Positions 8,477-17,016 of a DNA stretch of 64,000 nucleotides are shown here, in pieces (the first letter of the stretch is position 1; each line of letters opens with the position of its first letter). Position numbers and translations under genes: made by a program. The notes below the pieces were generated by a model. That model was not told the origin of the DNA. It was given only the letters and a program-made list of their open reading frames with translations, and searched no databases. Source of the stretch: Brevundimonas huaxiensis. Lineage in GTDB: Bacteria; Pseudomonadota; Alphaproteobacteria; Caulobacterales; Caulobacteraceae. Location: positions 124,001 to 188,000 of the forward strand of contig NZ_JABBJE010000004.1 of assembly GCF_014218725.1 (NCBI RefSeq). Direction: 5' to 3'.

Positions 8477-10393
8477 TCAGCGGGAAATCCGTAGTCGGGT
8501 GATGTCGCGTCCGATGGCCTGGAAGTCGTTGGACAGGTCCGCGCCCGACTGTGGCAGGAAGGCCTTATCCTTGTCGGTAGCGCAGGTGCTGAGGATGTTG
8601 GCCGCGTCGCTGCCGGGCGTGATCGAGAATCCCACGGTGTAGACGATCACGCCCTTGGCCTTCATGCCGGTACACAGTTTTGCGGCCTGATCGAACGGGT
8701 CGCCGTTCGTCGCGTCGCAGGCGATCTTGTCGTAGAGATTGCCGGACCCCGAGCCGGCGTCGCGAGCAATCACGCCGCCGCAATAGGGGGTGTTGAACTC
8801 ACCATCCGTCATCAGAATGACGGCCTTCAACACCTTGGTCGGCGCATAGGCGGCGGCCGGATTTGACGACCACAAACCATTGAACTGGTTGGATACCGTG
8901 TACCAGCCCCAGGCCAGGCCGATCTGACCCGCCGTCGAGCCTGTGACAGACAGCCCGTTCACCAGGCTGGTCAGGGTGTCGATATTGGACGTCAGCGGTT
9001 GAACGGTCGCTGCTGGGCAGGGATTGCGTGGAGACGCGTAGTTTCGGCCGACGTAGGTAGAACTGGGGGCCGCGTCGGTATAGGCGGACGATCCTGCGCG
9101 TTCGCTGACGCAGGTCGTATTGTCGAATACCGTCAAGCGATTGTATTGCGGATCGCGGAAGACACGTTTGGCGCATCCGTCGCGGCCGCATTGAACGGCG
9201 CCGCCGTTGGAATAGTCGGCGTAGGTTGTGCCCCCGACCGGCACGACGAAGGCGTCCTTTGATGTGCGCTCGTGAACTTCAAAGAGCCCGCTGCTGTTGT
9301 TCAGAGCCGTCATGCCGTTCACGCCAGTGATCTGCACACCCTCGTCCTCAGACAAGCCGTGATTGGTGGACGTGATGGTGACGAAGCAGTCGGAGCGCAT
9401 GCATTTGCGGATCTGACCGCCCGAGCTGTAGCTGCTGTATCCGCTGCTCGTGTTCAGCGCATACCAGTTCTGGCCCGATTGATATTGCAGGGACACCCGA
9501 TTGGCGTCGATCCGCACGACCTTATAGGCGCGATTGTTGATCTGGGTCATGCCGTTGACGCCGCTGATCCAGACGTAGTCGTCGGTCGATAGCCCATGGC
9601 CGTTGGCGGTCACGACGCCCGGCGAAGCGCGCGTGATGCCGGAGATCGACTTGGCCGCCGCCGCCGCCCATGCGGCGCCGCTGATGCTGGTCGATCCGAT
9701 TGAGGCGCCGCGTGCGGCGTCGGCGCGAGCACCCAGATTGACGCCGATCGAATAGGGTACGATGGCCATCCGGGAATAGTAGGGCGTCTGTTTCGCCGCC
9801 GGCTGAACGACCAGTTTGATCAACTGGTTTGCGGCGTTCTTCAGATCGCCGATCCGATTGTTGCTGCCCATCGAGCCGGTGATGTCGAGCACCAGCGAAA
9901 CCTCGATATCCTTGGACGATCGGTTCACCTCGGAGTGGACGCTTACGGGCAGGGTGTCGTCCAGAATCTTCCCATAGGGGGGCAGGACGACATTGGCGAT
10001 CAGCGTCTTCACCTGGACCTGGATGTCGGCGATGACGATCTGGTCTTTCGTCAACTCGATCTTGACGGCGTCATCGGCGAACGGTTCCACCGACGCGTTG
10101 CGTAGATTGGCTCTCAGCGCCACCAGCGCGACAGTCTTCAGGTCTTTCGGATCAGTATAGGACGAGCGCGCCGCGGCCAGGGCGGCGGCGTCCAGCGCGT
10201 CTTGAACGCGGGCCTTCGCCGTCGTCACGCGGTTGATGTCGATGCCGCCCAGGGTCAGCATGATCAGCGCCGGCATCACCAGGGCGAAGATCATCACAAC
10301 ATTGCCGCCGCGGTCCGACGAGAGGCGCGACGTAAACATGCGCAGAGCCTTCACCGCCCTGCCGATCCGATTGGAAACCTTCACCATGCCCAT
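8477..10393 (-). CDS. TadG-like pilus-assembly protein with vWA domain and inserted repeat module
   Basis: This 638-residue protein starts with a TadE/TadG-like segment: a short basic N-terminus, then a membrane helix about 31-51 in the context SSDRGGNVVMIFALVMPALI, followed by an Ala-rich helix. From about residue 163 it has a von Willebrand factor A domain with the MIDAS motif DITGSMGS (170-177) and a later VILMTDGE strand. Between them, residues about 251-405 form two copies of a beta-rich repeat (GHGLSTDDYVWISGVNGM and NHGLSEDEGVQITGVNGM) that is foreign to a plain vWA domain. Several cysteine pairs lie in or after the insert. TadG proteins belong to Flp/Tad pilus systems, but no other tad gene is nearby, so this is an orphan envelope protein of uncertain role. 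Confidence 0.85.
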   Translation of the reverse strand: MGMVKVSNRIGRAVKALRMFTSRLSSDRGGNVVMIFALVMPALIMLTLGGIDINRVTTAKARVQDALDAAALAAARSSYTDPKDLKTVALVALRANLRNASVEPFADDAVKIELTKDQIVIADIQVQVKTLIANVVLPPYGKILDDTLPVSVHSEVNRSSKDIEVSLVLDITGSMGSNNRIGDLKNAANQLIKLVVQPAAKQTPYYSRMAIVPYSIGVNLGARADAARGASIGSTSISGAAWAAAAAKSISGITRASPGVVTANGHGLSTDDYVWISGVNGMTQINNRAYKVVRIDANRVSLQYQSGQNWYALNTSSGYSSYSSGGQIRKCMRSDCFVTITSTNHGLSEDEGVQITGVNGMTALNNSSGLFEVHERTSKDAFVVPVGGTTYADYSNGGAVQCGRDGCAKRVFRDPQYNRLTVFDNTTCVSERAGSSAYTDAAPSSTYVGRNYASPRNPCPAATVQPLTSNIDTLTSLVNGLSVTGSTAGQIGLAWGWYTVSNQFNGLWSSNPAAAYAPTKVLKAVILMTDGEFNTPYCGGVIARDAGSGSGNLYDKIACDATNGDPFDQAAKLCTGMKAKGVIVYTVGFSITPGSDAANILSTCATDKDKAFLPQSGADLSNDFQAIGRDITRLRISR

Positions 10394-10407
10394 CCCAAAG
10401 GACGCGG

Positions 10408-10443
10408 ACCGCCCGATTAGCGCTCAGATTGCCATCGGGCGGT
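10408..10443. promoter_or_regulatory. 10-bp inverted repeat between M2 peptidase and tadG-like genes
   Basis: ACCGCCCGAT (10408-10417) and ATCGGGCGGT (10434-10443) are perfect reverse complements around a 16-base spacer. The element sits in the 90-base gap downstream of the leftward peptidase and upstream of the leftward tadG-like gene. Neither strand shows a T-tract directly after it, so it could be a factor-assisted terminator, an mRNA 3-prime stabiliser or an operator. Confidence 0.5.
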
Positions 10444-10483
10444 TAAGGGAATTGTGAAGGGGACGGTTAACGCCGCTGCGGGC

Positions 10484-12379
10484 TCAGGCGGCGCTCCATC
10501 CGCACTGGTGACCCCGGTTCTGTTCCTGGAGCCAGACGTTCAGCGGGGCGAAATAGTCGGCGATGGCCGAGGCGTCGTTGCCGTCGTCGCCGGTGAAGGC
10601 CTTCATCGCCTCCTGCCAAGGCCGCGACTGACCCATCTGCAGCATGGCGTTGAAGCGGGCGCCGACCTCCTTGTTGCCATAGACGGAGCAGCGATGCAGC
10701 GGCCCGGTCCAGCCGGCCTGTTTGCAGGCCGCGCGCTGGAACTGGAACTGATAGATGGCCGCCAGGAAGTAGCGGGTATAGGGCGTGTTGCCGGGCACAT
10801 GGTATTTCGCGCCCGGATCGAAGGCGTTGGCCGGACGCGGACCCGGCGGAACCAGGCCCTGGTACTGCAGCATGTCGGCGGTCCAGGCGGTGTTGTAGGC
10901 AGCCGGCGCCGTCTCGCCCGAGAAGACGTCCCAGCGCCAGCGGTCGACCATCAGGCCGAACGGCAGGAAGGCGATCTTGTCCAAGGCCATCTTGAGCAGG
11001 AAGGGAATATCTTCCTCCGCGCCCGGCGTGGTCTTCAACAGGCCGATCTGATTCAGATAGGTGGGGGTCAGGGCCGACAGGCCGACGAAGTCGCCGATGG
11101 CTTCGTGGAACCCGTCGTTCGCGCCGTTGCGGAACAGCATCGGCTGGTTCTTGTAGGCGCGCTGGTAGTAGTTGTGACCCAGCTCGTGGTGCACGGTGTA
11201 GAAGTCGTCGCCGTTGACGTTGGTGCACATCTTGATGCGGATGTCGTCGGCGTTGTCCAGGTCCCAGGCCGAGGCGTGACAGACGACTTCGCGGTCGCGC
11301 GGGCGGGTGATCTGACTGCGTTCCCAGAAGGTCTGGGGCAGCGGATCAAGGCCCAGCGAGACGTAAAAGCCCTCGCCCGTCTTGACCATCTTGGTCGCGT
11401 CGTAGTCGGCGGCCTTCAGCAGTTCGGTGAGGTCGTAGCTCGAGGCGCCGCCGCTGGGCGGGGCGACGACGTCGTAGATGTTGCCCCACTGCTGGGACCA
11501 CATATTGCCCAGCAGATCGGCGCGGATCGGGCCGTGGTCGGGCTGGACCGCATCGCCGTATTTGGCGTTCAGCCGCGCGCGCACATAGCAGTGCAGGTTC
11601 TCGTAGAAGGGCTTCACCTGGGCCCACAGCCGGTCGGTCTCGGCTGCGAAATCGTCGGCGGGCATGTCGTAGCCTGACCGCCAAAGGGCGCCGGTGTCGG
11701 CGAAGCCCAGTTCGCGCGAGCCTTCGTTGGCGATCTCGACCATACGGGCGTAGTCGTCGCGCATGACCGGCGAGATGGTGCGCCAGCCTTCATACAGCGC
11801 CTTGGTCTCGGCGGGGTCTCGGCTGTCGGCCAGGATCAGCGACGCCTCGTCCAGCGTGATCGGCTTGCCCTTGAAATCGAACTTACCGGTCGAATAGGTC
11901 GAATCCAGCCGCGTGGTGATCTGGGCCAATTCCTCGGCCGCGCCGGGACGATTGGGGGCGGGCAGGACCAGGCTGAGCCGCAGCAGGTTCAGCTTGCGGC
12001 GCACGACCGGATCGACCTGGACGTCGTTGAACTTGGCCGCCTGATTGGCGAGCTGGACCTGAAGCTCGGTCGCCTCGGCGTTGGCCTTGGACTCCAGCCA
12101 CATGGTGTCGAAGGTGATGTTGGTGGCGCGCGCCCACTGGATGCGGGCCACATACTCGCTGACCTCGGCCCATTTGGTTTCGGCGTCGGCGATGAAGGCG
12201 GTCGCGCCCTCGGCGGTGATCGGATAGTCGGCGCGCATGCCGCTGACGGCCGGCGCGGGCGTCGTCGAGGCCGTCTGTTCGACGCCCGGGGCTGCGGCGG
12301 CGGGTTCGCTGGTGCTGGCGCAGCCGGCGGCGAAGGCGAGGGCGCAGACCGCGACGGCGGTCATCATCTGACGCTTCAT
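10484..12379 (-). CDS. M2 family zinc metallopeptidase lipoprotein (peptidyl-dipeptidase A-like)
   Basis: This 631-residue protein is related to angiotensin-converting enzyme, a family that removes C-terminal dipeptides. The N-terminus is a lipoprotein signal with lipobox FAAGC (Cys20). The gluzincin motif HHELGH places the HEXXH at His398-His402, and the third zinc ligand is Glu426 in NDGFHEAIGD, 24 residues after the second histidine as expected for M2. The length matches bacterial single-domain ACE homologues. It is probably a periplasmic or outer-membrane-anchored peptidase that processes imported peptides. It lies 64 bases downstream of mtgA on the same strand. Confidence 0.92.
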   Translation of the reverse strand: MKRQMMTAVAVCALAFAAGCASTSEPAAAAPGVEQTASTTPAPAVSGMRADYPITAEGATAFIADAETKWAEVSEYVARIQWARATNITFDTMWLESKANAEATELQVQLANQAAKFNDVQVDPVVRRKLNLLRLSLVLPAPNRPGAAEELAQITTRLDSTYSTGKFDFKGKPITLDEASLILADSRDPAETKALYEGWRTISPVMRDDYARMVEIANEGSRELGFADTGALWRSGYDMPADDFAAETDRLWAQVKPFYENLHCYVRARLNAKYGDAVQPDHGPIRADLLGNMWSQQWGNIYDVVAPPSGGASSYDLTELLKAADYDATKMVKTGEGFYVSLGLDPLPQTFWERSQITRPRDREVVCHASAWDLDNADDIRIKMCTNVNGDDFYTVHHELGHNYYQRAYKNQPMLFRNGANDGFHEAIGDFVGLSALTPTYLNQIGLLKTTPGAEEDIPFLLKMALDKIAFLPFGLMVDRWRWDVFSGETAPAAYNTAWTADMLQYQGLVPPGPRPANAFDPGAKYHVPGNTPYTRYFLAAIYQFQFQRAACKQAGWTGPLHRCSVYGNKEVGARFNAMLQMGQSRPWQEAMKAFTGDDGNDASAIADYFAPLNVWLQEQNRGHQCGWSAA

Positions 12380-12443
12380 GATGGATCTCCTGAACAGCGC
12401 GGGCAGGAGAGGTCAGGCCCGGTCGCCCGTCAAGCGTGACGGT

Positions 12444-13136
12444 TCAGCGGCCGACGACGCAGCTGTTCAGACCCTCATTGCGCACCGTGCCCATGGCCGC
12501 CTGAACGCGCGCGGCGCGCCGACGCACATAGGGGCCGGGCGCGGCGGCTTCGTACCGGCGCGGGGCCGGCAGGATGGCGGCCAGACGCGCCGCCTCACGC
12601 GGGCTCAGGTCGCGGGCGTCCTTGCCGAACCAGTGTCGCGAGGCGGCCTGGGCGCCATAGACGCCGGGCGCCCATTCCACCACGTTCAGATAGACCTCCA
12701 TGATCCGGCGCTTGGACCACACGGCCTCGATCAGGACGGTGTAGCCCGCCTCCAGACCTTTTCGGATCCAGTCGCGGCCGGGCCACAGGAAGACATTCTT
12801 GGCCGTCTGCTGGCTGATGGTCGAGCCGCCACGCAGGCGCCCGCCCTCGGCGTTGTGGTACAGGGCCTTCTGGATCGCCTCCATATCGAAGCCATGGTGG
12901 CTGCAGAACCGGGCGTCCTCGGCGGCGATGGCGGCGTTCACCAGGTTGGGCGAAATCTGGTTCAGACCGCGCCACTGATAGTCCATGCCGTCGCCCCTCG
13001 CGAGTTGGCGCAGCATCAGTATGGTGGGCGGCGGCGGAACGATAGCGACGATCAGCACGCCCGCGACCGGGATCAGGGCCAGGATCAGAAGCGCGGTCAG
13101 CACCACGCGACGCCAGCTCTTGCGGCCCGTCGCCAT
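12444..13136 (-). CDS. mtgA: monofunctional peptidoglycan glycosyltransferase
   Basis: MtgA polymerises lipid II into glycan strands without a transpeptidase domain. The 230-residue protein has one N-terminal membrane helix (about 11-34) and the GT51 motifs in order: [12 protein letters not shown] (71-82, catalytic Glu73), [13 protein letters not shown] (102-114), the KGLEA and RRIMEVYLN segment (126-151), and [12 protein letters not shown] (161-172). The ATG at 13136 overlaps the TGA of the upstream WD40 gene as TGATG, which marks translational coupling. An extension to 13178 would only add an artificial Arg-rich leader from the neighbour's frame. Confidence 0.93.
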   Translation of the reverse strand: MATGRKSWRRVVLTALLILALIPVAGVLIVAIVPPPPTILMLRQLARGDGMDYQWRGLNQISPNLVNAAIAAEDARFCSHHGFDMEAIQKALYHNAEGGRLRGGSTISQQTAKNVFLWPGRDWIRKGLEAGYTVLIEAVWSKRRIMEVYLNVVEWAPGVYGAQAASRHWFGKDARDLSPREAARLAAILPAPRRYEAAAPGPYVRRRAARVQAAMGTVRNEGLNSCVVGR

Positions 13137-14110
13137 CAAAGGATCAAAACTCCGGCGGCGCCGTCTTCGTCGGCCCACGCCACCTTGTCGACGGCGGGGC
13201 TGAGCGACAGGGCGACGATGGCAGGTCCCTTCTCAGCCTTGACGAAGTTCAGACCCTGGGCGGCCGGATGCGCGACCCAGACCCGACCGTCGGTCAGGCC
13301 GGCGGCCAGCAGGCCCTGATCGGCGCGGGCCGAGACCAGATTGACCAGGGTCGTGTCGTCATAGCCGATCTCGGTCGCCTCGCGCCCCATCGGCCCGTTC
13401 GATCCAATGAAGGGCCACAGCACCGCGCCCTGCGCGCCCGAGGTCGCCATCAGCTGGCCATTGGCCAGGAAGGCCATCGACCGCACCTTGCCCGGATAGC
13501 CGCCCATGCGCAGGTTCTTGGCGTCCTTGATGCGCCAGCCGTGCATCTGATTGTCCTGCATGGTCGTGACGACGAAGGCGCCGTCGGGCGAGAAGGCGAC
13601 GCCGGTGTGGGATCCGGCCCAGGCCAGTTTCACGGGCTGCTGTTTCTCGATCCGCGCATACCACAACGCCGCCCCGCCATAGGTCGAGGTGGCGATGCGC
13701 CGGCCCTTGGGCTCGAAGGCGACGCCGGAAACGGTGCGCTCGTGCTGGAAGTCGCGCCGGAAGCCGACCTCCTTGGGGTCGATCACCGACAAGGTGCGGC
13801 CGAAGGAAAAGGCGATCAGGCCCGAGGCCGGCGAGGCGTCGATGGCGTCGATCCACTGGTTCTTGGCCGTGGCCAGAACGACCGGGTCCTCGTCGCGACG
13901 GGTCCAGACGACCTTGCCGTCATCGCCGCCTGTGACGATCCCGTCGCCGGACGGATGAACGCAGGCGCACAGCACGGCGCCGTCGTGCGCCTCAACCCGC
14001 GTTCGGTCCTCGAACCGGACCGAGCCGTCGCCGAGGGCGAAGACAGCGCCGGTGTTGTCGAACAGGGCGGCGGTGACCTGGGCGTCGAAATCGAAGTTCA
14101 TAGGCCGCAT
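13136..14110 (-). CDS. WD40 repeat protein
   Basis: This 324-residue protein is made of about six or seven degenerate beta-propeller repeats, each with a hydrophobic strand followed by GDGxV or [13 protein letters not shown] turns (for example [21 protein letters not shown]). There is no signal peptide or catalytic motif, so it is most likely a cytoplasmic protein-interaction scaffold. It is coupled to mtgA by a one-base stop/start overlap, so the two are co-translated and may act in the same envelope process. That link is inference from arrangement only. Confidence 0.8.
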   Translation of the reverse strand: MRPMNFDFDAQVTAALFDNTGAVFALGDGSVRFEDRTRVEAHDGAVLCACVHPSGDGIVTGGDDGKVVWTRRDEDPVVLATAKNQWIDAIDASPASGLIAFSFGRTLSVIDPKEVGFRRDFQHERTVSGVAFEPKGRRIATSTYGGAALWYARIEKQQPVKLAWAGSHTGVAFSPDGAFVVTTMQDNQMHGWRIKDAKNLRMGGYPGKVRSMAFLANGQLMATSGAQGAVLWPFIGSNGPMGREATEIGYDDTTLVNLVSARADQGLLAAGLTDGRVWVAHPAAQGLNFVKAEKGPAIVALSLSPAVDKVAWADEDGAAGVLIL

Positions 14111-14150
14111 GTAGCGATCCGACCTCGTCGCGTCACCTTCTGCCTGCCCG

Positions 14151-15089
14151 CTAGACCGGATCGGTCGGCTTGGGCGCCACCGGCGCCGGCTCCGCTTGGG
14201 CCTTTGCGGGTTCGTCCGGCAGGGGGATGAACTCCAGATCGTCGGCGTCCGGCAGCGTCATCCGGCCCGCCTTCCAATCGGCCTTGGCCTGATCGATGCG
14301 GGCCTGGCTAGAGGCGACGAAGTTCCACCAGATCAGCCGTTCCCCCACCGGCTCGCCGCCCAGGATCATGACGGTCGACTGGGTCAGGGCCTTGACCGTC
14401 GGCTCGGCCGTCGGCTCCAGCACGATCATCTGGCCCTCATGGAAGGTGCGGTCGCCGACCTCGATGGAGCCCTTGGCCACATAGAGCGCACGCTCGCTCA
14501 TGCCCCCGGCCCCCTTGCCTGACGGCGGGGCGGTGCGCACGCCGGGCTGAAGCTCCCAGTGGATATAGAACAGCGGCGACGACACCGGCACGGCCGCTTT
14601 GGCGCCGTAGGCCTCGCCCGCGACCAGACGCGCGAACAGGCCGCCGTTCTCGTAGGCCGGCTGGGCGTCCTCGCCCAGGTGATGGAAGGCCGGGTCCATC
14701 TCTTCGGCCTCATCGGGCAGGGCGACCCAGGCCTGCATGCCGTGCATCGGCCCGCCCTTGCTCTTCTTCAGCGGATCGGTGCGCTCGGAATGGACGATGC
14801 CCTTGCCGGCGGTCATCCAATTGACCTCGCCCGGTCGGATCGCCTGATCATAGCCGAGATTGTCGTGGTGCATGATCTCGCCCTCGAACAGATAGGTCAG
14901 GGTCGACAGGCCGATGTGCGGATGCGGTCGCACGTCGATGGCTGTGGCGCCCGGCGCGAACTCGGCCGGTCCCATCTGGTCCAGGAAGATGAAGGGCCCG
15001 ACCATCCGGCGCGAATGGAAGGGCAGGACGCGCCCGACTTCGAACCCGCCCAGGTCCTTGCGGCGTGCGTCGATCACCAGTTCGATCAT
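14151..15089 (-). CDS. pirin family cupin protein
   Basis: Pirins are bicupin metalloproteins; several bacterial members have quercetin 2,3-dioxygenase activity or act as redox-sensitive partners. This 312-residue protein has the conserved metal ligands His56 and His58 (RPHPHIGLSTLTY) and His100 and Glu102 (KGIVHSERT) in the N-terminal cupin. A C-terminal cupin and a Pro/Ala-rich tail follow. It lies 39 bases downstream of the Lrp/AsnC regulator on the same strand and may be expressed with it. The substrate is unknown. Confidence 0.9.
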   Translation of the reverse strand: MIELVIDARRKDLGGFEVGRVLPFHSRRMVGPFIFLDQMGPAEFAPGATAIDVRPHPHIGLSTLTYLFEGEIMHHDNLGYDQAIRPGEVNWMTAGKGIVHSERTDPLKKSKGGPMHGMQAWVALPDEAEEMDPAFHHLGEDAQPAYENGGLFARLVAGEAYGAKAAVPVSSPLFYIHWELQPGVRTAPPSGKGAGGMSERALYVAKGSIEVGDRTFHEGQMIVLEPTAEPTVKALTQSTVMILGGEPVGERLIWWNFVASSQARIDQAKADWKAGRMTLPDADDLEFIPLPDEPAKAQAEPAPVAPKPTDPV

Positions 15090-15128
15090 GTGTCGGCTCC
15101 CAAAGCGGCCCGCGCCGCCTGAGCGACG

Positions 15129-15617
15129 TTATCCGACGTGAGGCGTGATGATGCCAAGAGGCAGGGCGGTCACATTCTTCACGCCGCGCGTGACGATGTG
15201 GCTTTCGCAGTCCGAGACAATGCCCAGGGCCAGCAGCTTCTCGCGCAGGAACAGGTCGAAGGCGTGCATGTCCGAGGTGATGATGCGCAGCACATAGTCC
15301 TCGCGCCCCGTGATGGTGGCGCACTGGACCACTTCCGGCCACTTGGCCACGGCGGCCTCGAAAACATTGAGATTGTCCGCCGAGGGCAGCATCAGTTTGA
15401 CGATGGCGTAGACCTCGAAGTCCAGGCCCAGCAGCTGCGCGTTCAGCAGGGTGACGCGCTTGGTGATCAGGCCGGAGTCTTCCAGCCGCTTGATCCGCCG
15501 CCAGCAGGGCGAAGCCGACAGCCCGACGCGATCGGCGACCTCTGCGACCGACAGCCCGGCGTCTTGTTGCAGGATATCCAGAATGCGGGCGTCGATGGGG
15601 TCGAGTTCGTCGGCCAA
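15129..15617 (-). CDS. Lrp/AsnC family regulator, candidate BkdR
   Basis: This 162-residue protein has an N-terminal winged helix-turn-helix (about 10-60, LSVAEVADRVGLSASPCWRR) and a C-terminal RAM ligand-binding domain ending in VTRGVKNVTALPL. It is transcribed divergently from the branched-chain 2-oxoacid dehydrogenase operon that starts at about 15755. This is the arrangement of BkdR in Pseudomonas, an Lrp-type activator of the bkd operon responding to branched-chain amino acids. That assignment is inference from position and family. A perfect 12-base palindrome in the shared gap is a candidate operator. Confidence 0.88.
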   Translation of the reverse strand: MADELDPIDARILDILQQDAGLSVAEVADRVGLSASPCWRRIKRLEDSGLITKRVTLLNAQLLGLDFEVYAIVKLMLPSADNLNVFEAAVAKWPEVVQCATITGREDYVLRIITSDMHAFDLFLREKLLALGIVSDCESHIVTRGVKNVTALPLGIITPHVG

Positions 15618-15654
15618 TGCGTTTCTCCGATTATGATTATCGCGAAATAAAATA

Positions 15655-15666
15655 CCCGATATCGGG
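15655..15666. promoter_or_regulatory. palindrome in the divergent Lrp/bkd promoter region
   Basis: CCCGATATCGGG is a perfect 12-base palindrome with AT-rich flanks. It lies 38 bases upstream of the Lrp-type regulator start and about 90 bases before the E1-alpha start. Lrp/AsnC proteins bind degenerate palindromes in such divergent regions, so it is a candidate operator. Confidence 0.5.
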
Positions 15667-15754
15667 ATTGCGCAAGGTCAAATTGAGCGAGCACCTGCTT
15701 AAGCGGCGTGTTATCACACGTCCAGAGGAAACACGGACGGACCCCAGAACGGAT

Positions 15755-17014
15755 ATGGACGCCCGCATGAACGATAAGATGAACAAAAAGAACAGCCAGC
15801 CCCTGTCCTTGCGCGTGCCGGAGCCGTCGGGCCGTCCCGGCGATACGCCGGACTTCAGCCATCTGCAGATGGACCCCGCCGGCGTGGTCGAGCGGCCCGA
15901 GGTCGGATCGACCCCCTATCAGATGCGTGATCTCGCCTTCCGCCTGATTCGGGTGCTGGACGATGAGGGCGCCGCGGTCGGTCCGTGGAACCCGCGCCTG
16001 GATCCCGAGACGATGCGCCGGGGTCTGAAGGCCATGATCCTGACGCGCGCCTTCGACGACCGGATGCACCGCGCCCACCGCCAGGGCAAAACCAGCTTCT
16101 ATATGAAGTGCACCGGCGAAGAGGCCATCGCGGTCGCCCAGGGCATGATCCTGAGCCGCGAGGACATGGGTTTCCCCACCTATCGCCAGCAGGGGCTTCT
16201 GATCACGCGCGGCTATCCGCTGGTCGCGATGATGAACCAGATCTATTCGAACGCCGAAGATCCGATCAAAGGCCGACAGTTGCCGATCATGTATTCGGCC
16301 AAGGACTATGGCTTCTTCACCATCAGCGGCAATCTGGGCACCCAGGTTCCGCAGGCCGTCGGCTGGGCCATGGCCAGCGCCTACAAGGGCGACGACAAGA
16401 TCGCCATCAGCTGGATCGGCGACGGCGCCACGGCCGAAGGCGACTTCCACAACGCCCTGACCTTCGCCTCCGTCTATCGCGCCCCGGTCATCCTGAACGT
16501 CGTCAACAACCAGTGGGCCATCAGCTCCTTCCAGGGCATCGCCGGCGGGCTTGAGACCACCTTCGCCTCCAAGGCCATCGGCTATGGCCTGCCGGCCCTG
16601 CGGGTGGACGGCAACGACTTCCTGGCGGTCTGGGCGGCGACCCAGTGGGCCGAGGAACGGGCGCGGTCGAACCAGGGCGCGACGGTGATCGAGCTGTTCA
16701 CCTATCGCGGCGCCCCGCACTCGACCTCCGACGACCCCAGCCGCTATCGCCCCGGCGACGAGCATGAGAAATGGCCGCTGGGCGATCCGATCGAACGTCT
16801 GCGCCAGCATCTGACCGTCATCGGCGAATGGGACGACGAGCGTCACGCCGCCGCGCTGAAGGACGCCGTCGAACAGGTCCGCGCCGCCGGCAAGGAGTCC
16901 GAAGCCATCGGCACCCTGGGCCAGTCGCGCCCCAGCGTGAAGACGATGTTTGAAGAGGTCTATGCGACCGAAGACTGGCGCCTGATCGAACAGCGCCGCG
17001 AGGTGGGGGTCTGA
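15755..17014 (+). CDS. bkdA1: branched-chain 2-oxoacid dehydrogenase E1 alpha subunit
   Basis: This thiamine-diphosphate subunit decarboxylates branched-chain 2-oxoacids from valine, leucine and isoleucine in the E1 alpha2-beta2 heterotetramer. The thiamine-binding motif runs from GDGATAEGDFHNAL (about residue 222) to NVVNNQWAIS. The phosphorylation-loop-like segment YRGAPHSTSDDPSRYR is typical of the BCKDH branch and distinguishes it from pyruvate dehydrogenase E1 alpha. The ATG at 15755 gives 419 residues. An earlier frame opening at 15617 would overlap the divergent regulator's start and add unrelated residues; ATG 15767 is also possible. It is the first gene of a five-gene operon. Confidence 0.9.
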   Translation: MDARMNDKMNKKNSQPLSLRVPEPSGRPGDTPDFSHLQMDPAGVVERPEVGSTPYQMRDLAFRLIRVLDDEGAAVGPWNPRLDPETMRRGLKAMILTRAFDDRMHRAHRQGKTSFYMKCTGEEAIAVAQGMILSREDMGFPTYRQQGLLITRGYPLVAMMNQIYSNAEDPIKGRQLPIMYSAKDYGFFTISGNLGTQVPQAVGWAMASAYKGDDKIAISWIGDGATAEGDFHNALTFASVYRAPVILNVVNNQWAISSFQGIAGGLETTFASKAIGYGLPALRVDGNDFLAVWAATQWAEERARSNQGATVIELFTYRGAPHSTSDDPSRYRPGDEHEKWPLGDPIERLRQHLTVIGEWDDERHAAALKDAVEQVRAAGKESEAIGTLGQSRPSVKTMFEEVYATEDWRLIEQRREVGV

Positions 17015-17016
17015 CC

